From the NCBI GenBank assembly GCA_002477755.1, contig DLKD01000035.1, forward strand, positions 1 to 64,000: 64,000 bases of DNA, in the 5' to 3' direction. Source of the DNA: Gordonia sp. UBA7599 (lineage in GTDB: Bacteria; Actinomycetota; Actinomycetes; Mycobacteriales; Mycobacteriaceae). Made by a program: the position numbers and the translations under genes. The notes beneath the pieces were generated by a model. That model had not been told where the DNA came from. It did no database searches and saw only the letters and a program-made list of their open reading frames with translations. Below are positions 9,159-16,498 of this stretch, in pieces; the first letter of the stretch is position 1; each line of letters begins with the position of its first letter.

Positions 9159-9186
9159 TGTCGGTAGCTTCACCTACGATCTGCGC
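9159..9186 (+). promoter_or_regulatory. Leaderless promoter of the ApeA-like gene
   Basis: TGTCGG (9159-9164), 10 nt, then TACGAT (9175-9180), 6 nt, then ATG at 9187. The same TGTCGG-N10-hexamer-N6-start spacing occurs at four other genes of the element. No ribosome-binding site precedes the ATG, so the transcript probably begins at or near it. This also decides the start codon against the upstream ATG at 9097. Confidence 0.6.
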
Positions 9187-10557
9187 ATGGGCGACGTGAA
9201 CTATCTGGGCGAGTTCTGGGTCGAAGGACTAGAACGACGGGTGCGGGGCGAACTGACGCTCGGATCGAAGGATCGCTCACGCCTGACTCTCGACGGGTGG
9301 GCTGAGCGCGACGCGCGGTTCCCAACTCGGACGGAGGGGCAGTACACCGTCACTTCGCTGGTCGCCGATGCAGCGAAACACGTCGAGTCGTTCCTTCCGC
9401 GCACGCTGCTGGGGATGCTGGACTCGGGTGAGGCCGTGAGCCTGATCGGTGCCCAGAACCACGGCGGACCTGGATACGGCAGCTCGGGAATGCCGCGCTA
9501 CGAACCGTGGGCGGTCGTGGTGGGAGCCCACGTCGAGAGCAGCGCACGGTACGCCTCCGTACGCTTTCGTATCGACGACCATATGTGGCTCGCGCACCTG
9601 ACGGAGGGCGAGTCCGCCACGGTCCCCGACGACGGAGCCTCACTGTCGGTCGTCGCGGAATCCGACGGCGCGTGGCTCGTATACGAGACTCCTCGACCGC
9701 TACCACTTCGCGTGCTAAAGGCCCGAGTGGTCCTGGGGTGCCTCCTGTTCGCCCGCCTCATAACAGGCGTCGAACTCGACGTTCGGGAAACGGAAGTCCG
9801 CCTCGCGAGCGACGACAAGTGGCTCCGTGTCTATGCTCACGGCTTCAACGCAGACGACCTGCACGCCGATGAGTCGATGCTCCCGACCGAACAGCTCACA
9901 ATCCAGAGGTTCGCTAACTGGATTGCCCTCAATGACACCCTGGACCAGCTCGGCTGGGCTGTTGTCGAAGGCGTGCGCGGGGCAACACAGGCGAAGGTGC
10001 TCTTGTACCTGTCACTGGTGGAAGGGCTGCACCGAAGGCTGTATCCAACCTCCCAGAGCCGATTCCCCGAGGCCACGCGCAACAGCCTCGACAAGATCAA
10101 GCAGGCGGCGCGTCGCGCAGCACGAGAAGCGGCCGGACAGCGAGACCTCGATCCCCCTGCGGTTGGCACAGCCGTGGGTGAGTCGGTCGCGTTCTTCGAG
10201 CAGGTGTCCTATCGGGACCGAGTACAGGACATCGCGAACGAAGTGCTTGCAGCAGTACCCGAGTTGGCCGAGTCCATCGAGAACCTCCCAGCTCTACTCA
10301 CCCGCACCCGCAACGCCCTCGTGCACCACGCGGTGCTGGACAAGTCATCCCTGCCAGAGCGCGTGCAGGAACACATCGCGATCACCGAGGTGGTGCCGTG
10401 GATGCTCCGAGTGCTTCTGCTGCTGCGGGCGGAGATTGATGGAGAACTGTTGCAGGCGGCACTCAAGTGCCATGACCGCATCGACTTCGTGCGAGCCAAT
10501 ACCGCGCAAATCATGCGCAGCCTGGCCGAGGGCACCGTCCACGTACCTGGGACGTGA
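9187..10557 (+). CDS. ApeA-like anti-phage HEPN-domain protein
   Basis: 456 residues from the leaderless ATG. The N-terminal half begins GEFWVEGLERRVRGELTL, matching the ApeA N-terminal domain type (a beta-rich module that typically opens with a W and a tail of small strands). The C-terminal half is helical and carries the HEPN ribonuclease signature Rx4H in RNALVH (Arg near residue 375) within TRTRNALVHHAVL. Known ApeA proteins are abortive-infection RNases that act after phage infection. The gene stands alone, divergent from the zinc-finger gene, 1 kb from the type IIG enzyme. Family assignment rests on motif recall, not a profile search. Confidence 0.75.
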   Translation: MGDVNYLGEFWVEGLERRVRGELTLGSKDRSRLTLDGWAERDARFPTRTEGQYTVTSLVADAAKHVESFLPRTLLGMLDSGEAVSLIGAQNHGGPGYGSSGMPRYEPWAVVVGAHVESSARYASVRFRIDDHMWLAHLTEGESATVPDDGASLSVVAESDGAWLVYETPRPLPLRVLKARVVLGCLLFARLITGVELDVRETEVRLASDDKWLRVYAHGFNADDLHADESMLPTEQLTIQRFANWIALNDTLDQLGWAVVEGVRGATQAKVLLYLSLVEGLHRRLYPTSQSRFPEATRNSLDKIKQAARRAAREAAGQRDLDPPAVGTAVGESVAFFEQVSYRDRVQDIANEVLAAVPELAESIENLPALLTRTRNALVHHAVLDKSSLPERVQEHIAITEVVPWMLRVLLLLRAEIDGELLQAALKCHDRIDFVRANTAQIMRSLAEGTVHVPGT

Positions 10558-10602
10558 CCACGCCCGCCCGCCCGTGTCGGTGTCCGCGAGCATGATCAGG
10601 GC
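10549..10602 (+). promoter_or_regulatory. Shared element promoter box (copy 1)
   Basis: GGGACGTGAC (10549-10558), 16 nt, TGTCGG (10575-10580), 10 nt, CATGAT (10591-10596), 6 nt, ATG. The first box overlaps the last codons and stop of the ApeA-like gene. The pattern recurs upstream of 12366, 18414 and 19623 with almost fixed spacing. Confidence 0.6.
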
Positions 10603-10821
10603 ATGACCAGCGTGCCCCTCCACCGCGCGAGAGCCAGCCTGAGCTGGATCATCGAGTGCGCAGCTACGTACCCGGTCACGCTCACGCGCAACGGGCAGGC
10701 CGTCGCCGTGGTCGTGAGCCCCTCGACGGTGCAGCGCGGGCAGCCGATCACCTCGGACGTGCGCTCGGCGGTGAGGGCTGATCTGCTGCACGCTCTGTAC
10801 TTGCTCGACGCGGAGCATTGA
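10603..10821 (+). CDS. Phd/YefM-type antitoxin-like protein, apparently solitary
   Basis: 72 residues. SLSWIIECAATYPVTLTRNGQAVAVVVSPSTV is the Phd/YefM core: a short helix, then the TRNGQAVAVVVSP beta hairpin that builds the DNA-binding dimer. Antitoxins of this type bind their own operator and neutralise a Doc- or RelE-type toxin. No toxin gene follows; the next gene is convergent and unrelated. It may be an orphan antitoxin, an anti-addiction factor, or a small regulator. It is transcribed from the shared promoter box without a leader. Confidence 0.7.
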   Translation: MTSVPLHRARASLSWIIECAATYPVTLTRNGQAVAVVVSPSTVQRGQPITSDVRSAVRADLLHALYLLDAEH

Positions 10822-10836
10822 GCGTGCCAACCACGG

Positions 10837-11610
10837 CTACAGGATCAGCTCGGTTTCGTAACCGAGAATCCCGAGAATGTTGTCCTCCACGAGCTGCATA
10901 GGGTTCACGGCGGCAGGGCACCCAGGGAGGTCTTTCGGGTGCCAATCGACATAGCCTTCGGACCAGTCGTAGGCGATCCGCTCATCCTGCGTCTTCCCGA
11001 CATCGACGAACACCTTGGAGCCGTTCGGGTCGGTCCAGAGCACGAGCAAATCTTCGGCGGAGATTGGCAGCGGTAAGTCGTCGGTGATCGCTTCCTGTCC
11101 CACGCCTGTGACGGTCTCCATGTCTTCCAGCGCTGCGGAGCGAACGATGCTCGATCCGCTGCGCCCGACGAACGTGATGTTGAGGCCGTCGTGGAGGTTT
11201 TCGTAGAACGAGCGCACGGACTGTTGCAGCCGCTCCACCGCAGCCGAGTCGCTCACGGGCGGGTACCCGGCCATGATCTGCCCGTCGATTCCGTCTTTCA
11301 CCCCGTACTCGCCGCCGTCGGGAATGAAATACAGTACCAGTGGTCCCGAGTAATTCTCGTTCTCAAGCCACCCCGCTGTGGCGAACCCCGTCTCCCGAAG
11401 CAATCGGCGCAACTCACCGAGGTGATCTGGATACGCGGTCGCCCATGCCTCTGCGGCGATCTGAGCGCCTACACGAGGCTCAACCCCGACCAGATCAGAC
11501 CACCATGCGGGAACGTCACTGAGATCATCTTCCACCGCAGCGCGCAGTGATCGGAGTCCATCTAGTTGCCCCCGCGCGATGCCACGTTCGATCAGTTCGT
11601 CGAGGTTCAT
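10837..11610 (-). CDS. Hypothetical protein, partner of the SUKH gene
   Basis: 257 residues from ATG at 11610, preceded by GGTGGA 5 nt upstream and only 10 nt after the stop of the SMI1/KNR4 gene, so the two form an operon. The longer open frame to 11832 is a shadow of that neighbour. The N-terminal half is helical (LRSLRAAVEDDLSDVPAWWSDLVGVEPR) and the C-terminal half has the mixed hydrophobic/acidic strands and terminal helix (VFVDVGKTQDERIAYDWSEG...VEDNILGILG) often seen in SUKH-like immunity proteins. I cannot assign a domain with confidence. Confidence 0.65.
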   Translation of the reverse strand: MNLDELIERGIARGQLDGLRSLRAAVEDDLSDVPAWWSDLVGVEPRVGAQIAAEAWATAYPDHLGELRRLLRETGFATAGWLENENYSGPLVLYFIPDGGEYGVKDGIDGQIMAGYPPVSDSAAVERLQQSVRSFYENLHDGLNITFVGRSGSSIVRSAALEDMETVTGVGQEAITDDLPLPISAEDLLVLWTDPNGSKVFVDVGKTQDERIAYDWSEGYVDWHPKDLPGCPAAVNPMQLVEDNILGILGYETELIL

Positions 11611-11620
11611 ACCGTCCACC

Positions 11621-12292
11621 TCACCAGAACTCTTCGGGTTGATGCAGCACAGGGAGGTAGCGCGGGTACGAGGGGGCGAGTTCGCCGAGAACCTTGTCGA
11701 ACGGCTCATCGACTTCCACCTCGGCTCCCCGCCCGCTTTCGTCGTCCCAGGTGTACTCCTCGACCAGCTTGCGCTCGAAAGTGATCGCAAGGGCTTCGAG
11801 CCACACGTCCAAACTTGGCGCGTGAACGTCACGGAACTCGTCTGCGTGGTGGAACTCCATCACCTGCCCCGGAATGCTGTGAAACGGCTCGGACGAGTCC
11901 TCGTCATCTTTCAGGCGCGTCTCACCCGCCACGTCGATCACCAACTCAGGTCCGCCGTGCTCCATTAACGGCAGGTAGAACTCGCCCCACCACCCAGACT
12001 CGCGCCACCCTGGCTCACCCGCCCACAGGTCCCGCATCATCTGCAACTTCCCGATGGCCCGCCGTGCCGTCGTGAGGGTGAAAATGCTGACGTGGATGTC
12101 TCCCTCTGAATCCTCTGCGCGATTCGGCCCCCTCCACGCGAGGAACTCGCGGTACAGCTCAGGCAACGGCATCCCGAATAGCTGTTCCAGCTCGTCAAGG
12201 TCTTCCTTCGGCGAACCAGGTCCGAGCATCTCGTACAGGGTCGGACAGCTCGCGGCGAGAGCGGCGTCGAGACGCGCGATGAGCGTGTGCAT
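11621..12292 (-). CDS. SMI1/KNR4 (SUKH) family protein
   Basis: 223 residues. The ATG at 12292 is supported by a leaderless promoter (TACGAT, then 6 nt). LEQLFGMPLPELYREFLAWRGPN is the SUKH entry helix and hydrophobic pair, followed by IHVSIFTLTTARRAIGKLQMM and the W/F/G-rich strands around WGEFYLPLMEHGGPELVIDVAG, then the late helix LDVWLEALAITFERKLVEE. Bacterial SUKH proteins are mostly immunity proteins for polymorphic toxins; no toxin is encoded nearby. Divergent from the XRE gene; the GGGACGTGAC box lies between them. Confidence 0.8.
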   Translation of the reverse strand: MHTLIARLDAALAASCPTLYEMLGPGSPKEDLDELEQLFGMPLPELYREFLAWRGPNRAEDSEGDIHVSIFTLTTARRAIGKLQMMRDLWAGEPGWRESGWWGEFYLPLMEHGGPELVIDVAGETRLKDDEDSSEPFHSIPGQVMEFHHADEFRDVHAPSLDVWLEALAITFERKLVEEYTWDDESGRGAEVEVDEPFDKVLGELAPSYPRYLPVLHQPEEFW

Positions 12293-12298
12293 GAAGTG

Positions 12299-12304
12299 AT
12301 CGTA
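12299..12304 (-). promoter_or_regulatory. -10 hexamer of the SUKH gene, leaderless
   Basis: TACGAT on the minus strand, 6 nt before the ATG at 12292, the same geometry as the ApeA-like gene. It is back to back with the plus-strand box for the XRE gene, so the two divergent genes share a 73-bp control region. Confidence 0.5.
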
Positions 12305-12310
12305 AGACGC

Positions 12311-12365
12311 GGGACGTGACCGCGCGGACCTGCGCATGTCGGTGGTCGCAACCATGATCAGGGGT
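12311..12365 (+). promoter_or_regulatory. Shared element promoter box (copy 2)
   Basis: GGGACGTGAC (12311-12320), 16 nt, TGTCGG (12337-12342), 10 nt, CATGAT (12353-12358), 7 nt, GTG at 12366. It lies within the divergent region, so it could govern both flanking genes. Confidence 0.6.
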
Positions 12366-12941
12366 GTGACCGACATGAATCAGTACCTGCGAGAGAACGC
12401 CGCTGCTCTCGCACAGGGCGAACGTCCACCCCTGCCCAAGGGCAGGCGATGGATCATGGAACCCGTCGGTGATCCACCCAAGTACGGCGCGGTCGCGGGC
12501 GTGAACTGCGGTCGTCGCCGCAGGGCGCTCGGACTGTCCATCGCCGCCGTCGCGGATGCGATCCGAGTCGAGCCCTACGAGTTGGAAAACTGGGAAGAGG
12601 GCGACGGGGACGCGCTGTCGTTGGATGGGTTCCTCACGCTGTGCATCGCTCTCGGGACCAGCCCAGCGCACATGCTGATGCCGCCGTCAGCGGATCACGC
12701 CAAGGCGGCGATCTTCGTACCCGGAGGTACGAACGCCCGCGATGTCCGATGGGCGGGTGCATTCTTCCTCTGGCTCGGAGGCACGGCATCGCTGCGGAGG
12801 TCCGACGAGCATTTCCCGCCCTCGGCGCTGCGCGAGGCGGTGGACCAGCACGGCGGCCCCGATGCCTACCCGCCGTGGGAGTGGGCGGAGTTGGATGAGT
12901 GCAGCTTTCAGTCCTGGTACGACGAGAGTGGACGGGACTGA
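12366..12941 (+). CDS. XRE-type helix-turn-helix regulator with C-terminal extension
   Basis: 191 residues from the leaderless GTG (VTDMNQYLREN). A Cro/CI-type HTH lies at about residues 55-105: VNCGRRRRALGLSIAAVADAI, then RVEPYELENWEEGDGDALSLDGFLTLCIALGTS. The last ~90 residues (NARDVRWAGAFFLWLGG...DECSFQSWYDESG) are of unknown fold and could sense a ligand. It is the first gene of a coupled pair: the next ATG starts 2 nt after its stop. It is a likely autoregulator of its divergent promoter and possibly of the other boxes of this type. Confidence 0.75.
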   Translation: MTDMNQYLRENAAALAQGERPPLPKGRRWIMEPVGDPPKYGAVAGVNCGRRRRALGLSIAAVADAIRVEPYELENWEEGDGDALSLDGFLTLCIALGTSPAHMLMPPSADHAKAAIFVPGGTNARDVRWAGAFFLWLGGTASLRRSDEHFPPSALREAVDQHGGPDAYPPWEWAELDECSFQSWYDESGRD

Positions 12942-12943
12942 GG

Positions 12944-13288
12944 ATGTGCTTCGATCAGCCGTACTGCCTCAGCGAGTTCATCTTCTTCTGCCACGGTGAG
13001 CCCACCGTCGCTGCGCACGTCGCACTCATCACCCGAGAACGGGCGGGCAGGGTCTACGCCACCCTCGCGGCGGAGTGGCTGGACGACGTGGACGCGTGGA
13101 GCGTCTGGACCCCCTGCGATTTCCCCGCTGTGTTGGGCCAGCTCGGGATACCTGCGGCGGTCGCGCCCGTCGTCATGGAGGAGGTCACTGACCGCATTGC
13201 CGAGAGTCCTGTCGTCACGATCATCCTGGACGGCGGTCTGCTCACTATCACCCTGCTGCCCGCGAGCGCTGTGCTCGACGACGATTGA
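12944..13288 (+). CDS. Hypothetical protein coupled to the XRE regulator
   Basis: 114 residues starting MCFDQPYCLSEFIFFCHGEP, with ATG 2 nt after the regulator's stop. It has no motif that I recognise. It is acidic, with a cysteine-rich N-terminus (Cys2, Cys8 and Cys16) and hydrophobic strands at the C-terminus (VVTIILDGGLLTITLLPAS). The coupling suggests that it acts with the regulator, for example as an anti-repressor or co-factor, but this is inference only. Confidence 0.65.
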   Translation: MCFDQPYCLSEFIFFCHGEPTVAAHVALITRERAGRVYATLAAEWLDDVDAWSVWTPCDFPAVLGQLGIPAAVAPVVMEEVTDRIAESPVVTIILDGGLLTITLLPASAVLDDD

Positions 13289-13290
13289 TG

Positions 13291-13355
13291 GGTGTCAACC
13301 ACGATTGACACCCTCGGACATGGAACTGCCCCGCACCTGCACAGGTGCGGGGCAG
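13291..13355. terminator. Two tandem hairpins between convergent genes
   Basis: GGTGTCAA (13291-13298) pairs with TTGACACC (13305-13312). CTGCCCCGCACCTG (13326-13339) pairs perfectly with CAGGTGCGGGGCAG (13342-13355). Lying between a plus-strand and a minus-strand stop, they form a bidirectional terminator. The first hairpin also resembles the GTCAAC-type operator at 17415. Confidence 0.7.
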
Positions 13356-13367
13356 TGAACGTGACGC

Positions 13368-14039
13368 CTACGTCTCGACGGCGTTGCCGCCCTGCGGAGT
13401 CGGAGCGGTGGGCGCGGTCTCCTCGACGTTGCTCTGTGGCGCGGGCGTCGGCGCGCGCTGCACGCTCTGCGGAGTGGGCGTGGACTCCGCCGTGTTCGTG
13501 CTCTTGGGCGGGCTCGGCGGCGCGACCTCCGTGGTGTTGCCCGTCGGCCCCGTCGGCGGCGTCGTGCTCTCCGGTGCCGCAGGCGCGCTCGGGGTCGGGA
13601 CGGTGATGCTCGGGGTCACGTCATGGAACCGCGACGGGTCGAAGGTGCTCGGCTTGCTCGACGTGGGCGATCCTCCGCCGATGCCAAGCCCGCCCAGCTC
13701 CTGCCCGAGACTCTGCGTTTTCGTCGCGGCGTCGTCCTGGATCGCGCGGGCCTTGCGACTGAACTCTTCGAGCCACGCGGCATCGTCGTTCATCCCGCCC
13801 TGGATTTCTGCCACCTTCTCGCGGATCAGGCCGAGCCAGCGCACGAGGTTCTCCCGAGGCTCTTGCCAGATGCTCGCCGAGATATCGCAGTCCGTGCCCT
13901 CCTTGATTTCACGGTCGAAGGCTTCGAGCACTGCGGCACACTCCGCGTCCACGTTGAAATCTGTTGCGTGAGCGCGGATGTCCCGCGCGGCTTTTTCGAG
14001 GCGCGCGTGGTCGATGACGCTGCTCTTGTTCGTGGTCAT
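13368..14039 (-). CDS. Hypothetical protein with helical head and Pro/Thr-rich tail
   Basis: 223 residues. The first ~115 are helical and charged (ARLEKAARDIRAHATDFNVDAECAAVLEAF...NLVRWLGLIREKVAEI). The rest is low-complexity Pro/Thr/Ser (TPPTGPTGNTTEVAPPSPPKST). This helical head plus disordered tail resembles ESX-secretion-associated proteins of Mycobacteriales, but no WxG or YxxxD/E export motif is evident. The start overlaps the stop of the upstream gene (ATGA). It is the last gene of the minus-strand set 14395-13368. Confidence 0.6.
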   Translation of the reverse strand: MTTNKSSVIDHARLEKAARDIRAHATDFNVDAECAAVLEAFDREIKEGTDCDISASIWQEPRENLVRWLGLIREKVAEIQGGMNDDAAWLEEFSRKARAIQDDAATKTQSLGQELGGLGIGGGSPTSSKPSTFDPSRFHDVTPSITVPTPSAPAAPESTTPPTGPTGNTTEVAPPSPPKSTNTAESTPTPQSVQRAPTPAPQSNVEETAPTAPTPQGGNAVET

Positions 14040-14395
14040 GCGCGCGCTCCCGATCCGATGACGGGCCGCGCGTCGGGAGCCGCTGCCCGCAGCGGCTCAG
14101 GGGCGCACTGCGGGCTGTCCACCCCGTACACGAGAACGTTGTGCAGGCGAGCGATCAGGCCGAGGGTCTCCTCACGAGGTGCCGAGCGTGCAGTCATCGC
14201 CCCGACGGCAGCCTGCCCCACGACGCGGTGGAGAAGGTGCGCGCGGTCGCGCACGAACGGCGGGATCGCCACGCCCTGGCTGTCGTACGCCTGGCATTCC
14301 GCGCTCGCATCGTTCGCGGCGGCGTCGGCCTCGTCGAGCAGAGCGCGCAGGCGGGCGAGGTCGGTGGGAGTGGTGAGAGAAGTGTTGCTGGACAT
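14036..14395 (-). CDS. Hypothetical small helical protein
   Basis: 119 residues. The N-terminal half is an Ala-rich helix (DLARLRALLDEADAAANDASAECQAYD), consistent with an ESX/WXG100-sized helical hairpin. Translationally coupled to the downstream gene by ATGA. No signal peptide and no recognised domain. The shared size class with its neighbours at 14601 and 14989 suggests one functional module. Confidence 0.6.
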   Translation of the reverse strand: MSSNTSLTTPTDLARLRALLDEADAAANDASAECQAYDSQGVAIPPFVRDRAHLLHRVVGQAAVGAMTARSAPREETLGLIARLHNVLVYGVDSPQCAPEPLRAAAPDARPVIGSGARA

Positions 14396-14440
14396 GGAAT
14401 GCTCCTAGCGTCGTGTCCGAATTACTTCTCCATCACACCC

Positions 14441-14525
14441 GCACAAGGGGTCTCGGCGCGACTTCCGACACGCAACGTCGAAGCCCCTTGCGCGGGAGCT
14501 TCGGACACGCGCGCAAGGGGCTTCG
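14441..14525. repeat. Three-armed inverted/direct repeat between genes
   Basis: CGAAGCCCCTTGCGCG (14479-14494) pairs perfectly with CGCGCAAGGGGCTTCG (14510-14525). A third, direct copy of the right arm (GCACAAGGGGTCTCGG) lies at 14441-14456. The unit sits in the 205-bp gap between the genes at 14395 and 14601. It could be a terminator or attenuator, or a protein-binding array; there is no clear U-tract. Confidence 0.6.
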
Positions 14526-14600
14526 GAATTGGGCGGGCTCTCCCGCTCTTTCAGTGTCTCCGTCCGACGGTGATGTCCGCGAGCGACGACACGGGCATGG

Positions 14601-14978
14601 TCAAGTCCGCACCGTCCCGTCGCTGAGAACAGCTCCGCCCGCGAGCGTCTTGTTCGTCGGAGTCGGGATATTCGGGAGTTCACCAGCGAGCTTCTTCACC
14701 TTCGCGGCGGTCTCGGCATCGCGGGCTTCCGTTTCCGTGATCCACTTTTCGAGCACCTCCGCCTCGCGGAGGAGGACAGGCTGGGCGGTGGCGAGCGCCT
14801 GGGCGAACTCGCCCTTCGCAGCCTTGTACGCGGTATGCGCTGTGTTGGTCGCGCGGCTGTCGGGCGATGCAGCCGGTTCCGCGATCTGGACTTGGGCGAG
14901 CTGTGCATTGACGGCGCGGAGCTGTGCAGCGACCGCCTTGAGGGCGTTGAAATCCGCCCTCGTGTAGTCGTTTCCCAT
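14601..14978 (-). CDS. WXG100-sized helical protein
   Basis: 125 residues starting MGNDYTRADFNALKAVAAQL. Two long helices (FNALKAVAAQLRAVNAQLAQV and AYKAAKGEFAQALATAQPVLLREAEVLEKWITE) are joined by a short turn, the size and shape of ESX/WXG100 partners, although the WxG turn itself is missing. The upstream part of the open frame is a shadow of the next gene. It is located 10 nt downstream of the long Pro/Gly-rich gene, as in pairs where a small protein chaperones a larger one. Confidence 0.6.
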   Translation of the reverse strand: MGNDYTRADFNALKAVAAQLRAVNAQLAQVQIAEPAASPDSRATNTAHTAYKAAKGEFAQALATAQPVLLREAEVLEKWITETEARDAETAAKVKKLAGELPNIPTPTNKTLAGGAVLSDGTVRT

Positions 14979-14988
14979 CGGTCGTCTC

Positions 14989-16356
14989 CTATCGGGCCGT
15001 GGGTGTTGGCGGGGTGGGCGGTGTCGGTGCGCCTGGTACGGCGGGCGGCGTTGGCGCTCCGTCGGCGGGGCCGTCGCGGTACACGCCACCGATGGCCTGC
15101 GAGGCGATGTCTTCTCCCTGCATCCGTGGATCGCGTGACTTCACTTCCCCCTTCGGGCGTACGGTGCCCTGCCCGCCTGCACCATGACCTGCGCCCGCAC
15201 CCATCATCGTGCCCATAGGTCCGCGAGCACCCGACGTGCCGTTGCTCGTGCTCGATCCCGTGCCTGATGGGGTGATGCCGCCCTTGTTCGCGGCGGCGGG
15301 GTTCTGGCTGATGCCTCCACCGCCAGTAGCTCCCGTTCCGCTGCCAAGCGGAGCGGTGCGACCACTGAGTCCCGCTTGTTGCGCGGGCGTGAGCTTCGGA
15401 GTCGAAGGCGTGGGGCGGACGCTCGGGTTCGACCCACGACCGCCGCCGATGTCCCCGGCGCGTACCGGGGAGACCACGGGGGCGACGTTTGTACGCGGCT
15501 GCTGCCCTTGCGGTGCACCCGCTCCACCCGCTGTCGGCGCACCTGCGGCACCGCCCTGTTGGGGCTGCCCCTGCTGCGCTCCCGCGCTCTGCGGGAGCTG
15601 CCCTTGCGGGGTCTGAGCGTTCGGCGGGGTGTTCTTGTTCGCGGTCGGGTCATCGACCGAGTTCTTGTTCTCCGACGGCTTGTTCGGCGAACTGGACTTG
15701 TTCTCTGTCGGCTTGTTGCCCGAGGGCTTGACCTGATTGAGCACGCTCGGCATCGGCTGCGACGGTGCCACCGTGCTCGGCGACTCTGGCGCGCTCGCGG
15801 GGGCAGGCCCGCTCTGTACGATCTGCGCGTTCACCGCGTCCTGCGCCGCCGTCTTCGCCGCTGAAGTGTGTCCAGGGATCGGAGCCGCGTATTGAGCGGC
15901 ATTGCCCTGCGCGGTGTCCCAGGTTCCCTGTAGACGCGCGCGGGCTGCTTCTACTCCCTGAGTCGCCGAGGTGAGCTGGTTCGCCCCCGCCTGCGGGGCT
16001 ACGTTTCCGTCGCTGAGGTTCTTCGCCGCCGCAATAGCGGCGAGCTTCGCGGCGTTCAAGTCCTGTACGCCGCGAGTGTGATCAGGAAGGTACTGCGCTT
16101 CGAGGTCCACCTGCTGCTGCGCCGACGCCGAAATCCCGTGCGCACGCAGGCCGATGTCAGTCAAAGCGCGACCGATCTTCGGGAGCGCGGCGTTGATCAG
16201 ATCGGGGAACCGCCCTTCGCTCTGTGTTTTCAGTGTCGCCACTTCGACGCCGAGGCGATTGATGGTCGCCGCGATCTTTGCGTAGTCCGCTGTCACTTGC
16301 GGCGCGGACGATGGCTTGATCGTGAGCTGATCTTCTGGTGGGTCGCCTGGTGCCAC
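14989..16356 (-). CDS. PPE-like protein: helical head, long Pro/Gly/Asn-rich tail
   Basis: 455 residues from GTG at 16356, which has an AGGAGA ribosome site 6 nt upstream. Residues ~20-190 are helical (YAKIAATINRLGVEVATLKTQSEG...INAALPKIGRALTDIGL). Residues ~200-455 are low complexity, with repeated NKPTENKSSSPNKPSENKN and QQGQPQQGG segments and a C-terminal PTPPTPPTPTAR. There is no signal peptide. The layout recalls PPE or Esp-type substrates of type VII secretion. With the three smaller helical genes downstream it forms a likely secreted module, unusual as cargo on a small integrative element. Confidence 0.6.
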   Translation of the reverse strand: MAPGDPPEDQLTIKPSSAPQVTADYAKIAATINRLGVEVATLKTQSEGRFPDLINAALPKIGRALTDIGLRAHGISASAQQQVDLEAQYLPDHTRGVQDLNAAKLAAIAAAKNLSDGNVAPQAGANQLTSATQGVEAARARLQGTWDTAQGNAAQYAAPIPGHTSAAKTAAQDAVNAQIVQSGPAPASAPESPSTVAPSQPMPSVLNQVKPSGNKPTENKSSSPNKPSENKNSVDDPTANKNTPPNAQTPQGQLPQSAGAQQGQPQQGGAAGAPTAGGAGAPQGQQPRTNVAPVVSPVRAGDIGGGRGSNPSVRPTPSTPKLTPAQQAGLSGRTAPLGSGTGATGGGGISQNPAAANKGGITPSGTGSSTSNGTSGARGPMGTMMGAGAGHGAGGQGTVRPKGEVKSRDPRMQGEDIASQAIGGVYRDGPADGAPTPPAVPGAPTPPTPPTPTAR

Positions 16357-16453
16357 GGCGGTCTCCTGTTCATGTGCGTGTCCGATTCCCTTCAATCGTT
16401 CTCGGGCACAGGCATAGCCGTCCACTCCCGACACGTTCGGAGAACAGAACGAA

Positions 16454-16486
16454 GGAACCTCCGCTCGATGGCCGAGCGGAGGTTCC
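16454..16486 (-). terminator. Terminator after the lipoprotein gene
   Basis: GGAACCTCCGCTCG (16454-16467) pairs perfectly with CGAGCGGAGGTTCC (16473-16486), 5-nt loop, starting 12 bp past the stop of the minus-strand lipoprotein gene. Confidence 0.8.
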
Positions 16487-16498
16487 TCGCGGAGAGGG

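Noticed and set aside
9097..9186. Upstream ATG of the ApeA-like gene at 9097
   Set aside because: The 30 extra residues do not look like the family start and would include the -10 region; the ATG at 9187 fits a leaderless promoter.
14479..14525. Insertion sequence ends
   Set aside because: No transposase nearby and the arms are only 15 bp apart.
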